A stretch of 64,000 bases of DNA, taken from contig JASWJB010000076.1 of the NCBI GenBank assembly GCA_032433595.1, positions 1 through 64,000 on the forward strand, in the 5' to 3' direction. The notes beneath the pieces were generated by a model that saw only the letters and a program-made list of their open reading frames with translations, was not told the origin of the DNA and made no database searches. Shown here one piece after another: positions 47,346-58,400 of the stretch (its first letter is position 1; each line of letters starts with the position of its first letter). This DNA is from Conoideocrella luteorostrata. Lineage: Eukaryota > Ascomycota > Sordariomycetes > Hypocreales > Clavicipitaceae. The position numbers were made by a program, and so were the translations under genes.

Positions 47346-48120
47346 CTGACTGACTTCCTAGTCTAATGCCCGGATAACGGTTTTCCCCTTTTTTGATTCT
47401 CTTTGTATCACTGGGACGGTGATTTCTCTTGTGCGTTGCTGGCACATTTTACGGTCGGAATCGTCAGATGCATGGGTGAATTTCAGGCACATAAGAGGGA
47501 CTAACAAGTTTTGCGTCCAACTACTCCGTACAAGGGCGTCCAATTTTGATGATGCCGCTAATGATGATGATTGAAGATGAATTCCTCCTGCGACAGATCC
47601 TTTCAAATCCCCTCATTTATACCCACCCCGGCACCCCTAGTGCTTATTCCCTCTTCCCTTGGTCATCTTGTCCAGACATCCGTCCGGACACCTGTCCAGT
47701 CCAATAATAAGACACCTTTCCTGTTACGTGTACCTTGACAATAACAGCAATTAACATACCATTACTCTTGCAAATTCCAGCACGTAGCACCAATCAGACA
47801 ATTAATCTGATAAATCCGGCCAGTATTGTATGAGGCAATACGGCTTTGGCATAGCTACTAGTACTACTCAAATAGGCTGAGGAGAATATACATAATGCCC
47901 CAGCGAGGAGAAGCAGTTATAGAGGCCGGAGGCTGGTTACCCTCAACCGTAATAAGGCAGAATGGTCTTGGTCGACCCCACTAGCTCGACGCTAACAGAA
48001 GCCAATCCTAAGCCCAGGCTAATAGTAAGCACCAGCCAAGAAATGTATAATTATCCAGGCTTTCTCTCTCAATGTATGCCGTGTGGGCGGGGCTCCTTTG
48101 TTCTTGCATAGTCCAGCACA
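47346..48120. other. Intergenic region upstream of the EXPERA gene
   Basis: No gene is seen. It contains a GATGATGATTGAAGATGAATTCC fragment near 47560, similar to the dispersed repeats at 19.1 and 43.9 kb, and the 9-mer TACTCCGTA at 47522. Confidence 0.4.
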
Positions 48121-48770
48121 ATGGCACATCCAAAACCTCGTCGCGACTATTTCTATCTTTTTATCGTGGTCATGCATTTGACTGCTATGCTAGGTGCGTT
48201 CGATTGAAGGCGAGATTAGCCGCTTGAGATTCTACTCCCAAGCATGGCGAAAAGGACATTTCAGCGCAAGACAAAGAAATACCGTGCACACATATACCCA
48301 ACTGGGCCGTTCCATGCTCATTGTATGCCGCAGGTGTCGATTTCGTACCATTCTACCCGACATTTCTCCTAGACAGTCCCTGGAGTCCTTTCCGGCTCGT
48401 CGTCGCGTACCGTCAATGGTATATCAACACAATGTCCGACCCGTACTACCATATCGAAACACCCGGGCACTTCTTCGATTTCCTAGTTTATGTTGAATTG
48501 GTAATGCAATTCCCGTTGGCTCTGTATCTCGCTTACGCACTGTTTGCGAGAACCCCCTCTGGAACCTGTGAACTTGCCGCGGTGCTCTACGGAGCAGTAA
48601 CCGGCTTGTGCACGGCCATAGTTTGTAATGACATGTGGTACCTGGGTCCGGAGGTAATAAGCTATGATGCTAAGCGGACGCTCTTTTACGGCGCATATTT
48701 ACCATATGCCGTTATTCGTATGTTTCTTAATGACCTCCCGGGCACATTGCGTAGGACAATGACTAATTGA
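48121..48770 (+). CDS. EXPERA/TMEM97-like membrane protein
   Basis: Exons 48121-48193 and 48334-48770 (140-bp intron, GTGCGT..CGCAG) give 169 aa. Four hydrophobic segments are visible: DYFYLFIVVMHLTAMLGVDF, FFDFLVYVELVMQFPLALYLAYALF, ELAAVLYGAVTGLCTAIVC and FYGAYLPYAVIRMFL. The pattern matches the EXPERA fold (emopamil-binding protein, TM6SF2, TMEM97/sigma-2 receptor): VDFVPFYP after TM1, a YVELVMQFP helix start and a short C-terminal basic tail. EXPERA proteins are ER sterol isomerases or ligand-binding regulators; similar small proteins also occur in fungal secondary-metabolite clusters. Its link to the downstream RiPP-like genes is positional only. I see no catalytic assignment from sequence. 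Confidence 0.65.
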
Positions 48771-49501
48771 GGATGCAGCTACATTGATGAGTCTCGACAT
48801 GTGTAGGCGCCTATTGTCCAGACTCCAAATTTTACCGAAATCGAAGATGCTATAATCGTACTAGACACTACGGAGTAGTAGCTAGTGCAATCTCAATGGC
48901 ACACTGCCCGCGGCGATGCGAAGAGGGATCGTCGCGCTCAATGGATTTAAGTTGAGTTTTAGTTAGTACTCTAAGCTTGTTGCGAGCCGGCTTCTTCGAG
49001 TGGAATGCTGGATCCGACATGTGAGTAGTCGGAATTGACTAGCACAAAGGTATTTTTGAGTTGCACGCACGCACGTGAAGCTTTTCACAGTAATAGGCAG
49101 TGGTTAATGTACGATTGTCGTCGCGTTTTTTTTTTATTCTCTCACAAGTTGCATTCTCGCTTTATGGGTAGAATCCGGTCACGTCAGTAATCTCTGATGG
49201 TCATCCTGGGGTTGAGCGTCATTACAGTTCGACCACAGGACGAGAACTCCGTTACAGCGGAGGCTATGCCACACCTCCTCCAGGGCCATTCTCCAGTCCC
49301 ACCATTTTTTGTTGTGAACATTACCATTATGTCGACTGGTAGGAATTAACACCATGCATGTGTTGCGCTGAGTATCCAAGTCACTATTCTGTACGGAGTA
49401 GGTTGGCGTCTGTCTTCATTCTCAGATAGCCGTCCGATGTACGGAATACTCCGTTCATTGAATCGCCATGTGGTACCTGGAAGGCTCTAAGGGGAGGGCA
49501 T
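48771..49501. other. Intergenic region, no gene seen
   Basis: Short frames only. The 9-mer TACGGAGTA occurs at 48869 and 49392, and a related TACGGAATACTCCG at about 49440. Confidence 0.35.
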
Positions 49502-49747
49502 GCGGGGGACAGTTTAACTGAGCCATTTCGTCCACATTGTCCAATTGACCCTTTCAATTCGAACGCCCACCACGGATGCAATTAAAGCTTGTTATTAATA
49601 AAATTTATTAAATAAATAGCTACCTAAGCTATATAATAGTTAATGCATTTTTTTTTTTGGTTTCATTTTATCGTGTTTTTGGTCGCTGAGGCATTATCTC
49701 TTGCGGAGCTAATGCCACCTTCATGGCTCAGTTAAACTGTCCCCCGC
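49502..49747. mobile_element. Complete MITE-like element with perfect 25-bp terminal inverted repeats
   Basis: The left end at 49502-49526 (GCGGGGGACAGTTTAACTGA...) is repeated exactly in reverse complement at 49723-49747, giving a 246-bp element. The interior is AT-rich with TTATTAATAAAATTTATTAA and has no open frame. Much of it matches the partial copy at 1-180 in the opposite orientation. No target duplication is clear. Confidence 0.85.
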
Positions 49748-50967
49748 TTAGGGGAGACAGGGGGGGGGGACGACATGCACTACTGCAAGGGCCGATCCGG
49801 TGCGTTGCAACCCACTTTGCGGTATGGAGTTTTTTGAGTCTCTGGTGGTTGGTGGTGTGGATGGTCTAGTGGCTCGGTGGCGTTGGACGCACCAATGCCA
49901 ACAAAGAAACCTTGCTGTTGTTGAACATCAAAGCCGTATAACAGGCCAATCAAGACGAAGGCTTGACTGAACATTTGGCGCACATGATGGGGCCTGTTCA
50001 ATTTACGATCCTAATGTGCTGTTTGGACGACCAACTGTCTGGGCTGTAGGGTAAGGATAAGACAGCAGTATGAATATGTATGGGTTTAGCTGGAGCTCGT
50101 ACTCGCGTCAGTAGTACACGCCAGATACAGCCCGAGACATCGACCCGTCGCTGCTCCCGCGAGCCTGGATGCTGCCCCAGCCATCTCACACCCTGATCCG
50201 GCCTCCCGTGTGCGGCGATTGGCTAGTTGGCTAGACTGGACAAGAAGGCATGTTTCTTGACCGTGAGCCTTACCAACAGCATATTTCGGCAGGATGGAGC
50301 CATGCGTGCGAGGTTGCAGAATTCGACTCCGCCATAGGCACAGCCGCAACGTTTCAGCACCAGAACGCGTGAAATTTCGCCCATGCAGAGATAGGATCAC
50401 GGCCCCCCTCCAGCCGTTCGGCGCGCTGGGCTGAGCGGATTCAATGGCGCATACGAAGCGGAAGGTCTGCATGAACTTGGAAAGGCCACAGACGGCATTT
50501 CACAGACAAGTCCAAACGCACCAAAAAAAGTATGGGCAGACAGCGTAGAGCAGTGGAGCAGTAAATGCCAGCTGTTAGCTGTCAGCCCCAGCAATGGTGT
50601 TGCATTTTGCCTTGGGGGCGGGCTGACTCGACTTGGGACACAAGCTGGGCGTTTCTCGCAGGTTGGCTGCGAGTGGCCACCTGGCCCCCAGGCGGGAAGA
50701 GGGCCGAACAAGGGCCAATCAAGTGAGCGTGCGTATGCAGGATCCAGCTGTTCTAGGGTTGAGAATGTTTCACTCCCCTTCAGGCAAATTGTAAGCATCG
50801 AGAGTGGCTTGCGATGGGAGATGAATCTTATAAGGGCGGCAGCGTACGTCACCGTTTCTTTGATCCGATGCAGCGCAAATCGTTGCCCATATATCACCAG
50901 TCTCAATAGCCCTTTCTTCTCTGCGCAAAGACCTGATCCTGTCCAGGACGCCACCGGAACGTACAGC
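49748..50967. other. Intergenic region upstream of the CSC1-like gene
   Basis: Two long minus-strand frames (50086-50472 and 50397-50969) have no recognisable domains and no good start context, so I do not call them. A poly-G run (nine or more) lies at about 49761-49769. Confidence 0.35.
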
Positions 50968-53900
50968 ATGAGGTCGAGGTCTCATGTGAGCTATTCGACG
51001 CAGGTGGGACTTCTGGGGTCGCGCTAATAATACGATAGGTTGTCGATTTGGGTAGTAGCAACGACACTAGAGAGGGACCGGCTAGGCATTCGTCTAGCGA
51101 AGAGACAGCCTCTATTTCCTCCTTGCTGGCTAATAATCCCTATGGCCCTATCCTCCTAGCCGCTGGCCCCACGACCGTCTACATGATGGTGTCTTTAATC
51201 TTGTTCGCACTTCTCCGTCGAAGAATACCAAGAGTATATTCACCAAGGAGAATGTCAGGTATTCTGCTTGCAAGGTATATCCTCCAACACTCCCGTTCTG
51301 GGAAAAAAAAAAACACAACCACATAGCCTAACCCAGTGCAGAGCGCGGAATCCAACACTACCAGCTGGCTGGATTACTTGGATCAAACCTTTGCTCAAAA
51401 CTCCAAGCTCTTGTGTGCTTGCGGATTCCTCGCTGGATGGCTTTCTCTTTCTTCGTTATCTGAAAGTTCTGTGCATCATCTGCCTCGCCGGAATCTTCTT
51501 GGTGTGGCCGGTCCTTCTTCCCATCCACATGACGGGTCCTTCTTTACCGCGCCGTGATGCTCTAACGATTCAGGGACTGGACAGCTCGATCAAACTGTAT
51601 GCCCACGTCGCCATACTCTGGGTGTACACGGGTGAGTTATAAATCTCCATCGGGACAGCCTGTCTGATTGACATACAGGCTTTATCTTGTTCATGTTGTG
51701 GCGAGAAAGCCTCTACTACATAAACATAAGGAATGCCTATCTCATATCCTCTCAATACATCAAACACAAGTCATCTAAAACTATCCTCATTACCCCTGTT
51801 CCAACCCCTGATCTGGATGAAGGATTGTTGCGGAAGCTGTTTGGAGATTCCGTTGTTAGATGTTGGATACCGTGGACCGTAACACGGCTGAAAAGGCTTG
51901 TAAGAGAAAGAGAAAAGACGGCACAAAGATTGGCGGAAGCCGAAATGACGCTCACCAAAACCGTCAATGGGCCACGAACAGCCTCTCTACAAATCAGCAT
52001 GCCACGTTGGGGCCGGATGACGAGGCAAGAAAGTCCCAAAGTGCAAGGCGTCAAAGAAGGGCGTATGCGAGAAAAGAGTCGCCAGCCACCAAGGCTTACC
52101 CCGACTCAATCTGACGTTCGAATTAGCCATAGCATGGTAGCGGTATCAAGCGACGGGACGCATAACAGTGCTCACGATCACGGCTCGGATTTTGAGAATG
52201 TACAGACATCCCCGGAATCACAGAATATGCCAGCTACTTCGAGGCCGGAACACCCTCGTGTGGGCGGAGTTTGCCGCAGCGTTGACACGATCAAGTGGGC
52301 TCGATCGCATCTGAGGCTTCTCAACGAACAAATTGATGCATTGCGCCAACAACATCATGACGACCAAGGGAAGAAGATCAATGCGGTTTTCATCGAGTTC
52401 GACTCTTATGCCAGTGCACAAGCAGCTTACCAAACATCTATCCAGTACCCTCCGTTCCAATTGTCTGAGCGAGTGATTGGAGTACGGCCTGGTGAGGTTG
52501 TCTGGGGTTCTCTCGGAATTAAATGGTGGCAGCGACTCGTACGACAGTTTCTCGTTCTGATTGTCATCTCCGCATGCGTCATTCTCTGGTGGTTCCCAGC
52601 TACCATAGCAGACGCAATGACAACGCCGTCAACTGTCAAGCACTACATGCCCAGTGTCGCACGACTTCCTCCGATAGCCACGAACATCATATCTGGTTTG
52701 GGACGGTCGCTCCTTATGGTCGTATTGCTGGAGATTATCCCTATTTTCATGAGAGCGTGTGCCAAGTTCTCGGGGGCACCAACCCTCTCCGCCATCGAGA
52801 TGCATGTCCAAAGTAGATACTTTGTCTTCCAAATCCTGCAAGTCTTCCTGGGCCCAATACTAGGGCTGAACATCTACCACGCGGCGGGCTACGAATCCAT
52901 CCTGCTATATTTGTTGCCCAACGCGTCCAGTTATTACATGACGTTCATACTCGTCCGGTGCCTTTCAACTGGCGCTTGGGAACTGACACAGTTGTGGCGG
53001 CTTTTCCGACACAAAAGTAGAGCAACGCGAGCTGGAACCCAGCAAACTGTTTATAGGAGGTTGCACGATCTCAATGTTGTCCACTGGGGCAATGTTTACC
53101 CCGCCATTGCAAACATCGGAGTAATCGGTCAGTGCTTGGAAATACCTCTTTTCACACGCTCAAGACCCATATTGACTGACGACGTGAAGCTATTAGCTAC
53201 TGCTGCATTGCACCCCTCATCCTCGCATTCGCGGTGACGGGGCTCGGCTTCCTACATTTCGTTTACAAATATAACCTGATTTACGTGTACGACTCTAATA
53301 CCCTGGATACACGTGGGCTATTCTACCCTCGAGCCCTGAGGCACATTATAATAGGGCCGTACTTGGCGCAGTTCTATTTTATTTGCCGATTTGTCATGGT
53401 CCGTGCATGGGGCCAATTAGCTCTCACGGGTTTGCTGTCCCTCTTTACGGTATTTCTGCACAACTCGGTCAGAAGCACTATGAATCCTTTTGATGGTCTT
53501 TTTAGGACGCCAGGTCACGATGTCGAGCGTGCATCAACCCAGCAGAATGAACCCGAAAGAGATGAGCACCCCCACCATGAAGTCGGCCGCCGCCATCGGT
53601 TTTCCGCAACGGAACACCTGAGTAACGTGGTTCCTAAATATGTCCCACGCGATGCCACACCGGTGATCGCAAACGAAGCCTGTCTAAGCCGCCGCGACCA
53701 GCGGCAAAAGACACATCGTATATGTGGGAAATGGCCCCGGTCACTAACTCTCGAGAATCCCCAGTCCCTGCATCACATAGTTTCCCACGTATCTGCAGAT
53801 ATTAAGTTCCCTACTCAGTACGAACATCAGCGCTACTTGCCTCCAGAGGTCTGGCTTCCTGAACCAAAGTTATGGATTCCCCGGGACGAGACTCTCATGA

Positions 53901-54052
53901 TGAGTCAAGGTCTTGCAGTTACAGAAGCGATGCTCCCAACATCGGACAATGGAATCTGGTTCGAAGAAAACGGTCGAGTGGAACTCGATTTAGAGCTTGC
54001 TCCGTTTAAGGATGACCTTCTCCTTTATCATCACTTGCGTCTTATTTTGTAG
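50968..54052 (+). CDS. CSC1/OSCA/TMEM63-family (DUF221) putative mechanosensitive channel
   Basis: Five exons join in frame to 950 aa: 50968-50985, 51039-51274, 51342-51631, 51679-53131 and 53197-54052. The architecture is that of fungal CSC1-like/RSN1 proteins: TM0 (PILLAAGPTTVYMMVSLILFALL), a late-exocytosis N-terminal block (RYLKVLCIICLAGIFLVWPV), a long cytosolic loop (about residues 200-440, coiled and Ser-rich; SYASAQAAYQ, VIWG-like VVWGSLGIKWW), then the multi-helix 7TM core (GLGRSLLMVVLLEIIPIFM, APLILAFAVTGLGFLHFVYK). Family members are osmo- or mechanosensitive cation channels or lipid scramblases in plasma or internal membranes. The tiny first exon is a best guess; an ATG at 50821 is in the same frame. 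Nearness to the UstYa genes may be chance. Confidence 0.82.
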
Positions 54053-54687
54053 CATCATCAACTCAGGGACAGTACAAGGGCCAGTCCCGAAAACATACTG
54101 TGTGGGCGGAAAGGAGCCTCTGGGTAGCCGGAATCAATTCACATGAGGTTTTAGGCTTAGCCGGCGGATTGGTCAGATCAAATGGTCCAGCTATAAGTAA
54201 GAGTCCCATCCCACACGTACTACAAGATTCCATGACGGCAAATTCAGCAACCGTAACCCGCATACGGGATTAGACTTCCTTGACACCAGATCCCGTGTGA
54301 CCGAAAGCCGACATTCTTCGTACGATCACGAGAGCTTTGGGATTTGCCACGATACTCTGCTCGACCCAGCAGCCAGAAATCTTGTCGTGCATCGGAGGCC
54401 CTTGCACGGTGGTGATAGCGCCTCCCCCGGATGATTGGAAGAGCCACCTTCCTCCCTCATTGTATAAAGACTCGTGGTCCCGCCTACACATTGCCTACCT
54501 TCGTTATATATATATATATATATTGGGATTTACATTACTCTGTTTGGCCCACATTTTTAAAATCTTTTATGAAAGCATCGGGACGCGATCGGTTGGCATA
54601 GATAGATAGATGTATTAGTTGGCAACTCTTCTATCATGCCCAATATATCCCTAGAGCTATAAGCCGTCAATCGATCTATGCACGAAT
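54053..54687. other. Intergenic region between the channel and peptide genes
   Basis: 3' flanks of two convergent genes. A (TA)n run lies at about 54506-54522. No gene is recognised. Confidence 0.4.
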
Positions 54688-54785
54688 TTATGTACAGCCC
54701 CAGCAGAGTCCATCGGTGTGCTGCCCATTGTGCTTGATCCAGTTGCAGCAGTTCCTCTTGACCTTGTAGCTCTCGGCCTCCTCAG
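54688..54785 (-). pseudogene. Third, out-of-frame core repeat of the peptide precursor
   Basis: Directly downstream of the precursor's stop, on the same strand, a third repeat unit is present in a different reading frame: SYKVKRNCCNWIKHNGQHTD followed by GLCWGCT and a stop. It keeps the KVKR site and the C-N-W-I-K core but has Cys for Tyr and KH for KR. A short indel between units 2 and 3 puts it out of frame, so it is not made from the upstream ATG unless an unseen splice or frameshift joins it. Confidence 0.6.
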
Positions 54786-55027
54786 ATACAACCATCAGTG
54801 TCCTGCCCGTTGCGCTTAATCCAGTTGTAGCATTGTCTCTTGACCTTGTAGCCCTCGCCAGCTCCGTCCTCGGGAAGTGCGCAGACACCGTTGGTGTGAT
54901 TCTCGTTGCGCTTAATCCAGTTGTAGCATTGTCTGGTTACGAGCAGCCCATCGCTGGCCACGATGGGGGTCGAGGGGGCTGCGATGGCGCCGATAGCAAG
55001 TAGGGCGATGATGTTGAGGAGTTGCAT
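54782..55027 (-). CDS. Putative RiPP precursor: signal peptide plus two CYNWI core repeats
   Basis: The ATG at 55027 encodes 81 aa. Residues 1-16 are a signal peptide (MQLLNIIALLAIGAIA), then a short leader (APSTPIVASDGLLVTR). Two near-identical repeats follow: QCYNWIKRN at 33-41 and 65-73. The second is preceded by YKVKR (60-64), and both cores are followed by KR. The dibasic sites are Kex2-type, so kexin would be expected to release a short peptide containing C-Y-N-W-I, with the acidic spacer (residues 41-60) discarded. This layout (secretory signal, repeated cores, KR sites) is that of ustiloxin, asperipin and epichloecyclin precursors, and UstYa-like genes lie next door. The core is not one I know. 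Alternatives are a small secreted effector or a mating pheromone; the core does not resemble hypocrealean alpha-pheromones. The stop at 54782 is set by an indel before a third repeat. Confidence 0.72.
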   Translation of the reverse strand: MQLLNIIALLAIGAIAAPSTPIVASDGLLVTRQCYNWIKRNENHTNGVCALPEDGAGEGYKVKRQCYNWIKRNGQDTDGCI

Positions 55028-55606
55028 GGTGTTTAAGTGAAGAAGGATGGTTTTTTATGGGTGGGAAATAAAAGCAATGTTTAAATGCGGGAGAAGTGCT
55101 TGAGTGACGTGCTTCGAGTGACAGATCTGGCTGTTTCGTCTTATATATTATAACATGAACCAGGATAGAGACAGCGATTTCTCAACAACGTTCTTACATG
55201 CACCAAAGAAAATTTCTTACCGGGAAGCGCCGTCTTGCTGCGTCACGCCCAGACTACGTCACGCCCAGAATAGACGGCACGCTTAGAAGTAGCGACACTC
55301 CTACAGATGGCCGACACGATGCGGACAACCCGTTCAGGAAAAGTCCGGCGCGATCAACGCCGACGGCACGCCTGAAATAGACGCCGAAAGCATCCAGCGA
55401 CACGCGGAAGTTGACAAATGGACAGTTGGTTCTTCTGTTCAGCGTGTCGCGCTCTTTCTTGGCTCCAAATTCGTCCGCAATGGCCAGCATCTCTCTGTGA
55501 AACGTTCCTGACAAGTCGCGTCATTTCTACAGACCGGTTCACAATAGTAAATCATTCAAGACGTTATTCATTTCTATATTAAATGTAATCGGAAGATAAA
55601 GGTCTA
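55028..55606. other. Upstream region of the precursor gene
   Basis: Promoter region of the minus-strand precursor and 3' flank of the UstYa-like gene. Two open frames on opposite strands (55198-55380 and 55254-55514) overlap and lack domains. Short repeats of CGTCACGCCCAGA occur at 55240-55270. Confidence 0.4.
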
Positions 55607-56719
55607 TTAATCGTACTTTTCAGGATTCTTGAGCTCCACATTCTTATGGTTCCCGCCAGCATGGAATCCCTTGACCTGTCTACCCTCCGCCCAGGAATAT
55701 ATAGCTTCAAAATTACGGCACTGGTGCTCCGTGGAATGGTGCGCAATAAGACCATGGATCTCTGGCACATATTCGAATGTGATGGGAGTAACATCACCGT
55801 GGCACATGATTGACTGGCGGAGATAGTCGATGCAGTGATCTGTATCAGAAAACGTTGATCAGTAAGCCGCTGAGCGCGTGGGTACGAAGCAGGAGTAGAC
55901 CAGTCATTACCTGTGTGGTTTCTTCGCTGGGGAAAATCATCCAGCACCCCGTTGCCCGCAATTGTGTCGTCTAGCTGCCAGAACTGATCGCGGATCCATT
56001 TCTGTTGTCTGTTAGTGACTTGAAAACCACGTTGCAGGCGAAATGGTCTCACCAAGCAGTGAAACTGGTGGAACATTTCTAATTCGACCATGTAGGAGCC
56101 TGCAGGACCGTTTGTAGTGCGTGCTGATCCGTTGGTAAGTTTAGCATTTTCCTCACCGAAGATGTTAACGACGCCAACTGCGTTGAGGGTGAATGCGCCG
56201 GTTAGTCAGTCTGCGTAAATACCCGTTCGTCAACAATTTCACTCACCGCCGAGCAGGCGATTCCATGCGGCGTCATTATGTTCATTGGGGCGGCCTTCGT
56301 AGATTGTGTTCGTGTCGTGCCGTGGATCATGGAACCCAGCTCGCTCAAAACGCTTGTACTCGTACTTGATCGGAATATCGTTGAAAATGTCTGCAGAGGG
56401 ACGGCCTATGGTAAGCATGGGCGCAGTCTCAACGGAGATGCTCGGGACATAATTTACTTTCTGTGCCAAATCTGCAACTTGTATAACCGGCATGTCTCCA
56501 GTATTCTATCAAGAAGAAAAGATAGGAAACGGCAAAAATGGATATTGGAATTATCCACCATTGCCAGGTCGTGCAGCGGCGAGAGCTCCTCTTGGGAACA
56601 CGCTGTCTGCGGTCTTTTTCGTGAGACGACAGCAGACGCTCGCAGTCAGAACAGTCTTCCTCCGAAGACTCTTCATTTTGGGTGTCGACAGATGCCCTAA
56701 GCTGCCATCTCATAAACAT
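55607..56719 (-). CDS. UstYa-like (DUF3328) oxidase, copy A
   Basis: Five exons join in frame to 289 aa: 56719-56458, 56405-56247, 56177-56053, 56001-55911 and 55839-55607. An acidic cytosolic N-terminus is followed by one membrane helix (about 54-73, WWIIPISIFAVSYLFFLIEYW) and a lumenal domain. The two family motifs are present: HQFHC (177-181) and HCIDYLRQSIMC (214-225). In ustiloxin, phomopsin, cyclochlorotine and asperipin pathways such proteins carry out oxidative cyclisation or related tailoring of the peptide, with the His/Cys motifs presumed to bind metal. Its start is 344 bp from the divergent copy B, so the two probably share a promoter. It is on the same strand as the precursor and 0.6 kb upstream of it. 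Confidence 0.88.
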
Positions 56720-57064
56720 GTTGGCGTCTTGCGATGGTACGGTGGTGTCTGCAGAAGAAGACGCTACACCTAGATGCTAGAATTAATACGTAAACTTCAA
56801 AGAACTAATGAAACGATGTAAAAATCTCAAGGAAAAAACGGAATAAATTGTGTGGTCCAATCTGTTTCCTGTTTGTTGGGACGAAGAGGTCGGCGTCACG
56901 CTGACGCTCCCGCCTCGTTCAGCGTACCGCGCGACAACGATCCAGGCCAATACGTGCGTGGCAAACCTGGACCTAACGCCAACAAAAGAATTTTCCGTAA
57001 GTGGTTCTCGGTATAATTCTGATCTTGGTTCTATTCTATAAAATTTACAGCACATATTCAAATC
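56720..57064. promoter_or_regulatory. Divergent promoter between UstYa-like copies A and B
   Basis: 345 bp separate the two start codons on opposite strands. No TATA box or known binding site stands out. A shared bidirectional promoter would couple expression of the two genes. Confidence 0.45.
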
Positions 57065-58026
57065 ATGCGTTGGCTACAATTCAACAAGATGCGATACTCG
57101 TGGCTCAATGACAAGGCAGGCCACGACTTTGCCAGAGACGCCCGCGGAGTTGAAAACGGTGATGACAATTCTGAAGGCCAAATTGACTACAACAATCACA
57201 GCGACTCGAAACAGTCGCTGTATGTGTCTCTGGCTCTCAATGGCAGCCTAGTGCTACTCGTGGCGATTCTGTGGTGGCGGGATCTGCGTCTTCACTCGAG
57301 GCATACCGATCTACTGCCTACTCCGGTTCCCGAATGTAATTTTTTTTTTGTTCAGTTACAGGAAGCTGCAGCGTCGTCAAGCTAACTTTTGAGGTTAGTT
57401 CCCACGGAAATTAGAACTTTCCAACTGGATCCCTTATTTCTGTCGCTGCCGTCCGAAGAGAGCAACACTGCATGGGAGTCGCTACCAGGTCGTAAGTCTT
57501 TTGTGTCGTGCTTGTTTCAACCGTGAATGTTTGAAGTCAACTAACAGGCCATGACTCTTAGCCAACGGTATGGGCTTCATTAACATCGACCCCAAGTTAA
57601 ACCTCAAGCTACCCGACAAGAAGGCTGGCCTGTCCGTCTTCCATCAGCTACATTGCCTTGTGAGTCCCTTCGCCGCGTAGCTATCAGTGTACCTGCGCGT
57701 ATCATGGCACCCCTCTAATTTTGTCCCTTCAGGGAGCGCTGCGCAACTTTATGTGGGAGCTCATGTACGACCGCGTTGACCGCGAAGCTCTACTAGCAAC
57801 TTGGCCAGCCAATGTCTCGTCCCCAACATACGACCAGGCAATAAACGGAATGTGGCATTATGCCCATTGCTTTGACTACTTGAGGCAGGGGATTCAATGC
57901 TCGGGCGATACTTCGCTTGAGTTTGTGCACGGCGGGACAGGAAAGGCCGTTGTAGATGGGCTGGCGTATCCGCATGTATGCAAGAACTGGGATGCACTGT
58001 GGACATACGCCAAGTTGCATGGCTAG
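57065..58026 (+). CDS. UstYa-like (DUF3328) oxidase, copy B
   Basis: Four exons join in frame to 251 aa: 57065-57335, 57399-57491, 57562-57659 and 57733-58026. A hydrophilic N-terminus precedes one membrane helix (about 51-70, LYVSLALNGSLVLLVAILWW). The lumenal domain has HQLHC (149-153) and HCFDYLRQGIQC (199-210), and ends VCKNWDALWTYAKLHG, typical of UstYa proteins. Copies A and B have different exon structures and low similarity outside the motifs, so they are not a recent duplication; ustiloxin-type clusters commonly carry two dissimilar copies. The likely site of action is the ER or Golgi lumen on the secreted precursor. Confidence 0.9.
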
Positions 58027-58144
58027 AGCAAGGCTGATGATTGTTGGTATTTGTAAGAAGCTATAACTGTACCTGTCGCTGAATTTGCCTCGAGGCACGC
58101 GAGCTAAAGCTCGAGTCCGTAACAATACATTATAATCGCCGCCC
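58027..58144. other. 3' flank of UstYa-like copy B
   Basis: Short non-coding stretch ending at the GTTGCTGTTC repeat. No terminator is recognised. Confidence 0.3.
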
Positions 58145-58400
58145 TTCATTGTTGCTGTTCGTTGTTGCTATGTATTGTTGCTATTTGTTGTTACTACTTG
58201 TTGTTGCTATTTATTATTGCTGTTCATTGCTGCTGTTCATTGTTGCTGTTCATTGTTGCTGTTCATTGTTGCTGTTCATGTTGCTGTTTGTTTTGCTGTT
58301 TGTTGTGCTGTTTGTTGTGCTGTTTGTTGTGTTCATGTTGCTGTTCATGTTGCTGTTTGTTGTGCTGTTTGTTGTGTTCATTATTGTCGATCATTTTTGC
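58145..58400. repeat. GTTGCTGTTCATT-type short tandem repeats
   Basis: Units of GTTGCT, GTTCATT and GTTTGTTGTGCT repeat over about 250 bp. Three frames stay open (Leu/Val/Cys-rich runs) only because the repeat lacks stop codons; these are not genes. Confidence 0.85.

Noticed and set aside
50086..50969. Two long minus-strand frames upstream of the CSC1-like gene
   Set aside because: They overlap each other in different frames, have no domains and cover the probable promoter of the plus-strand gene.
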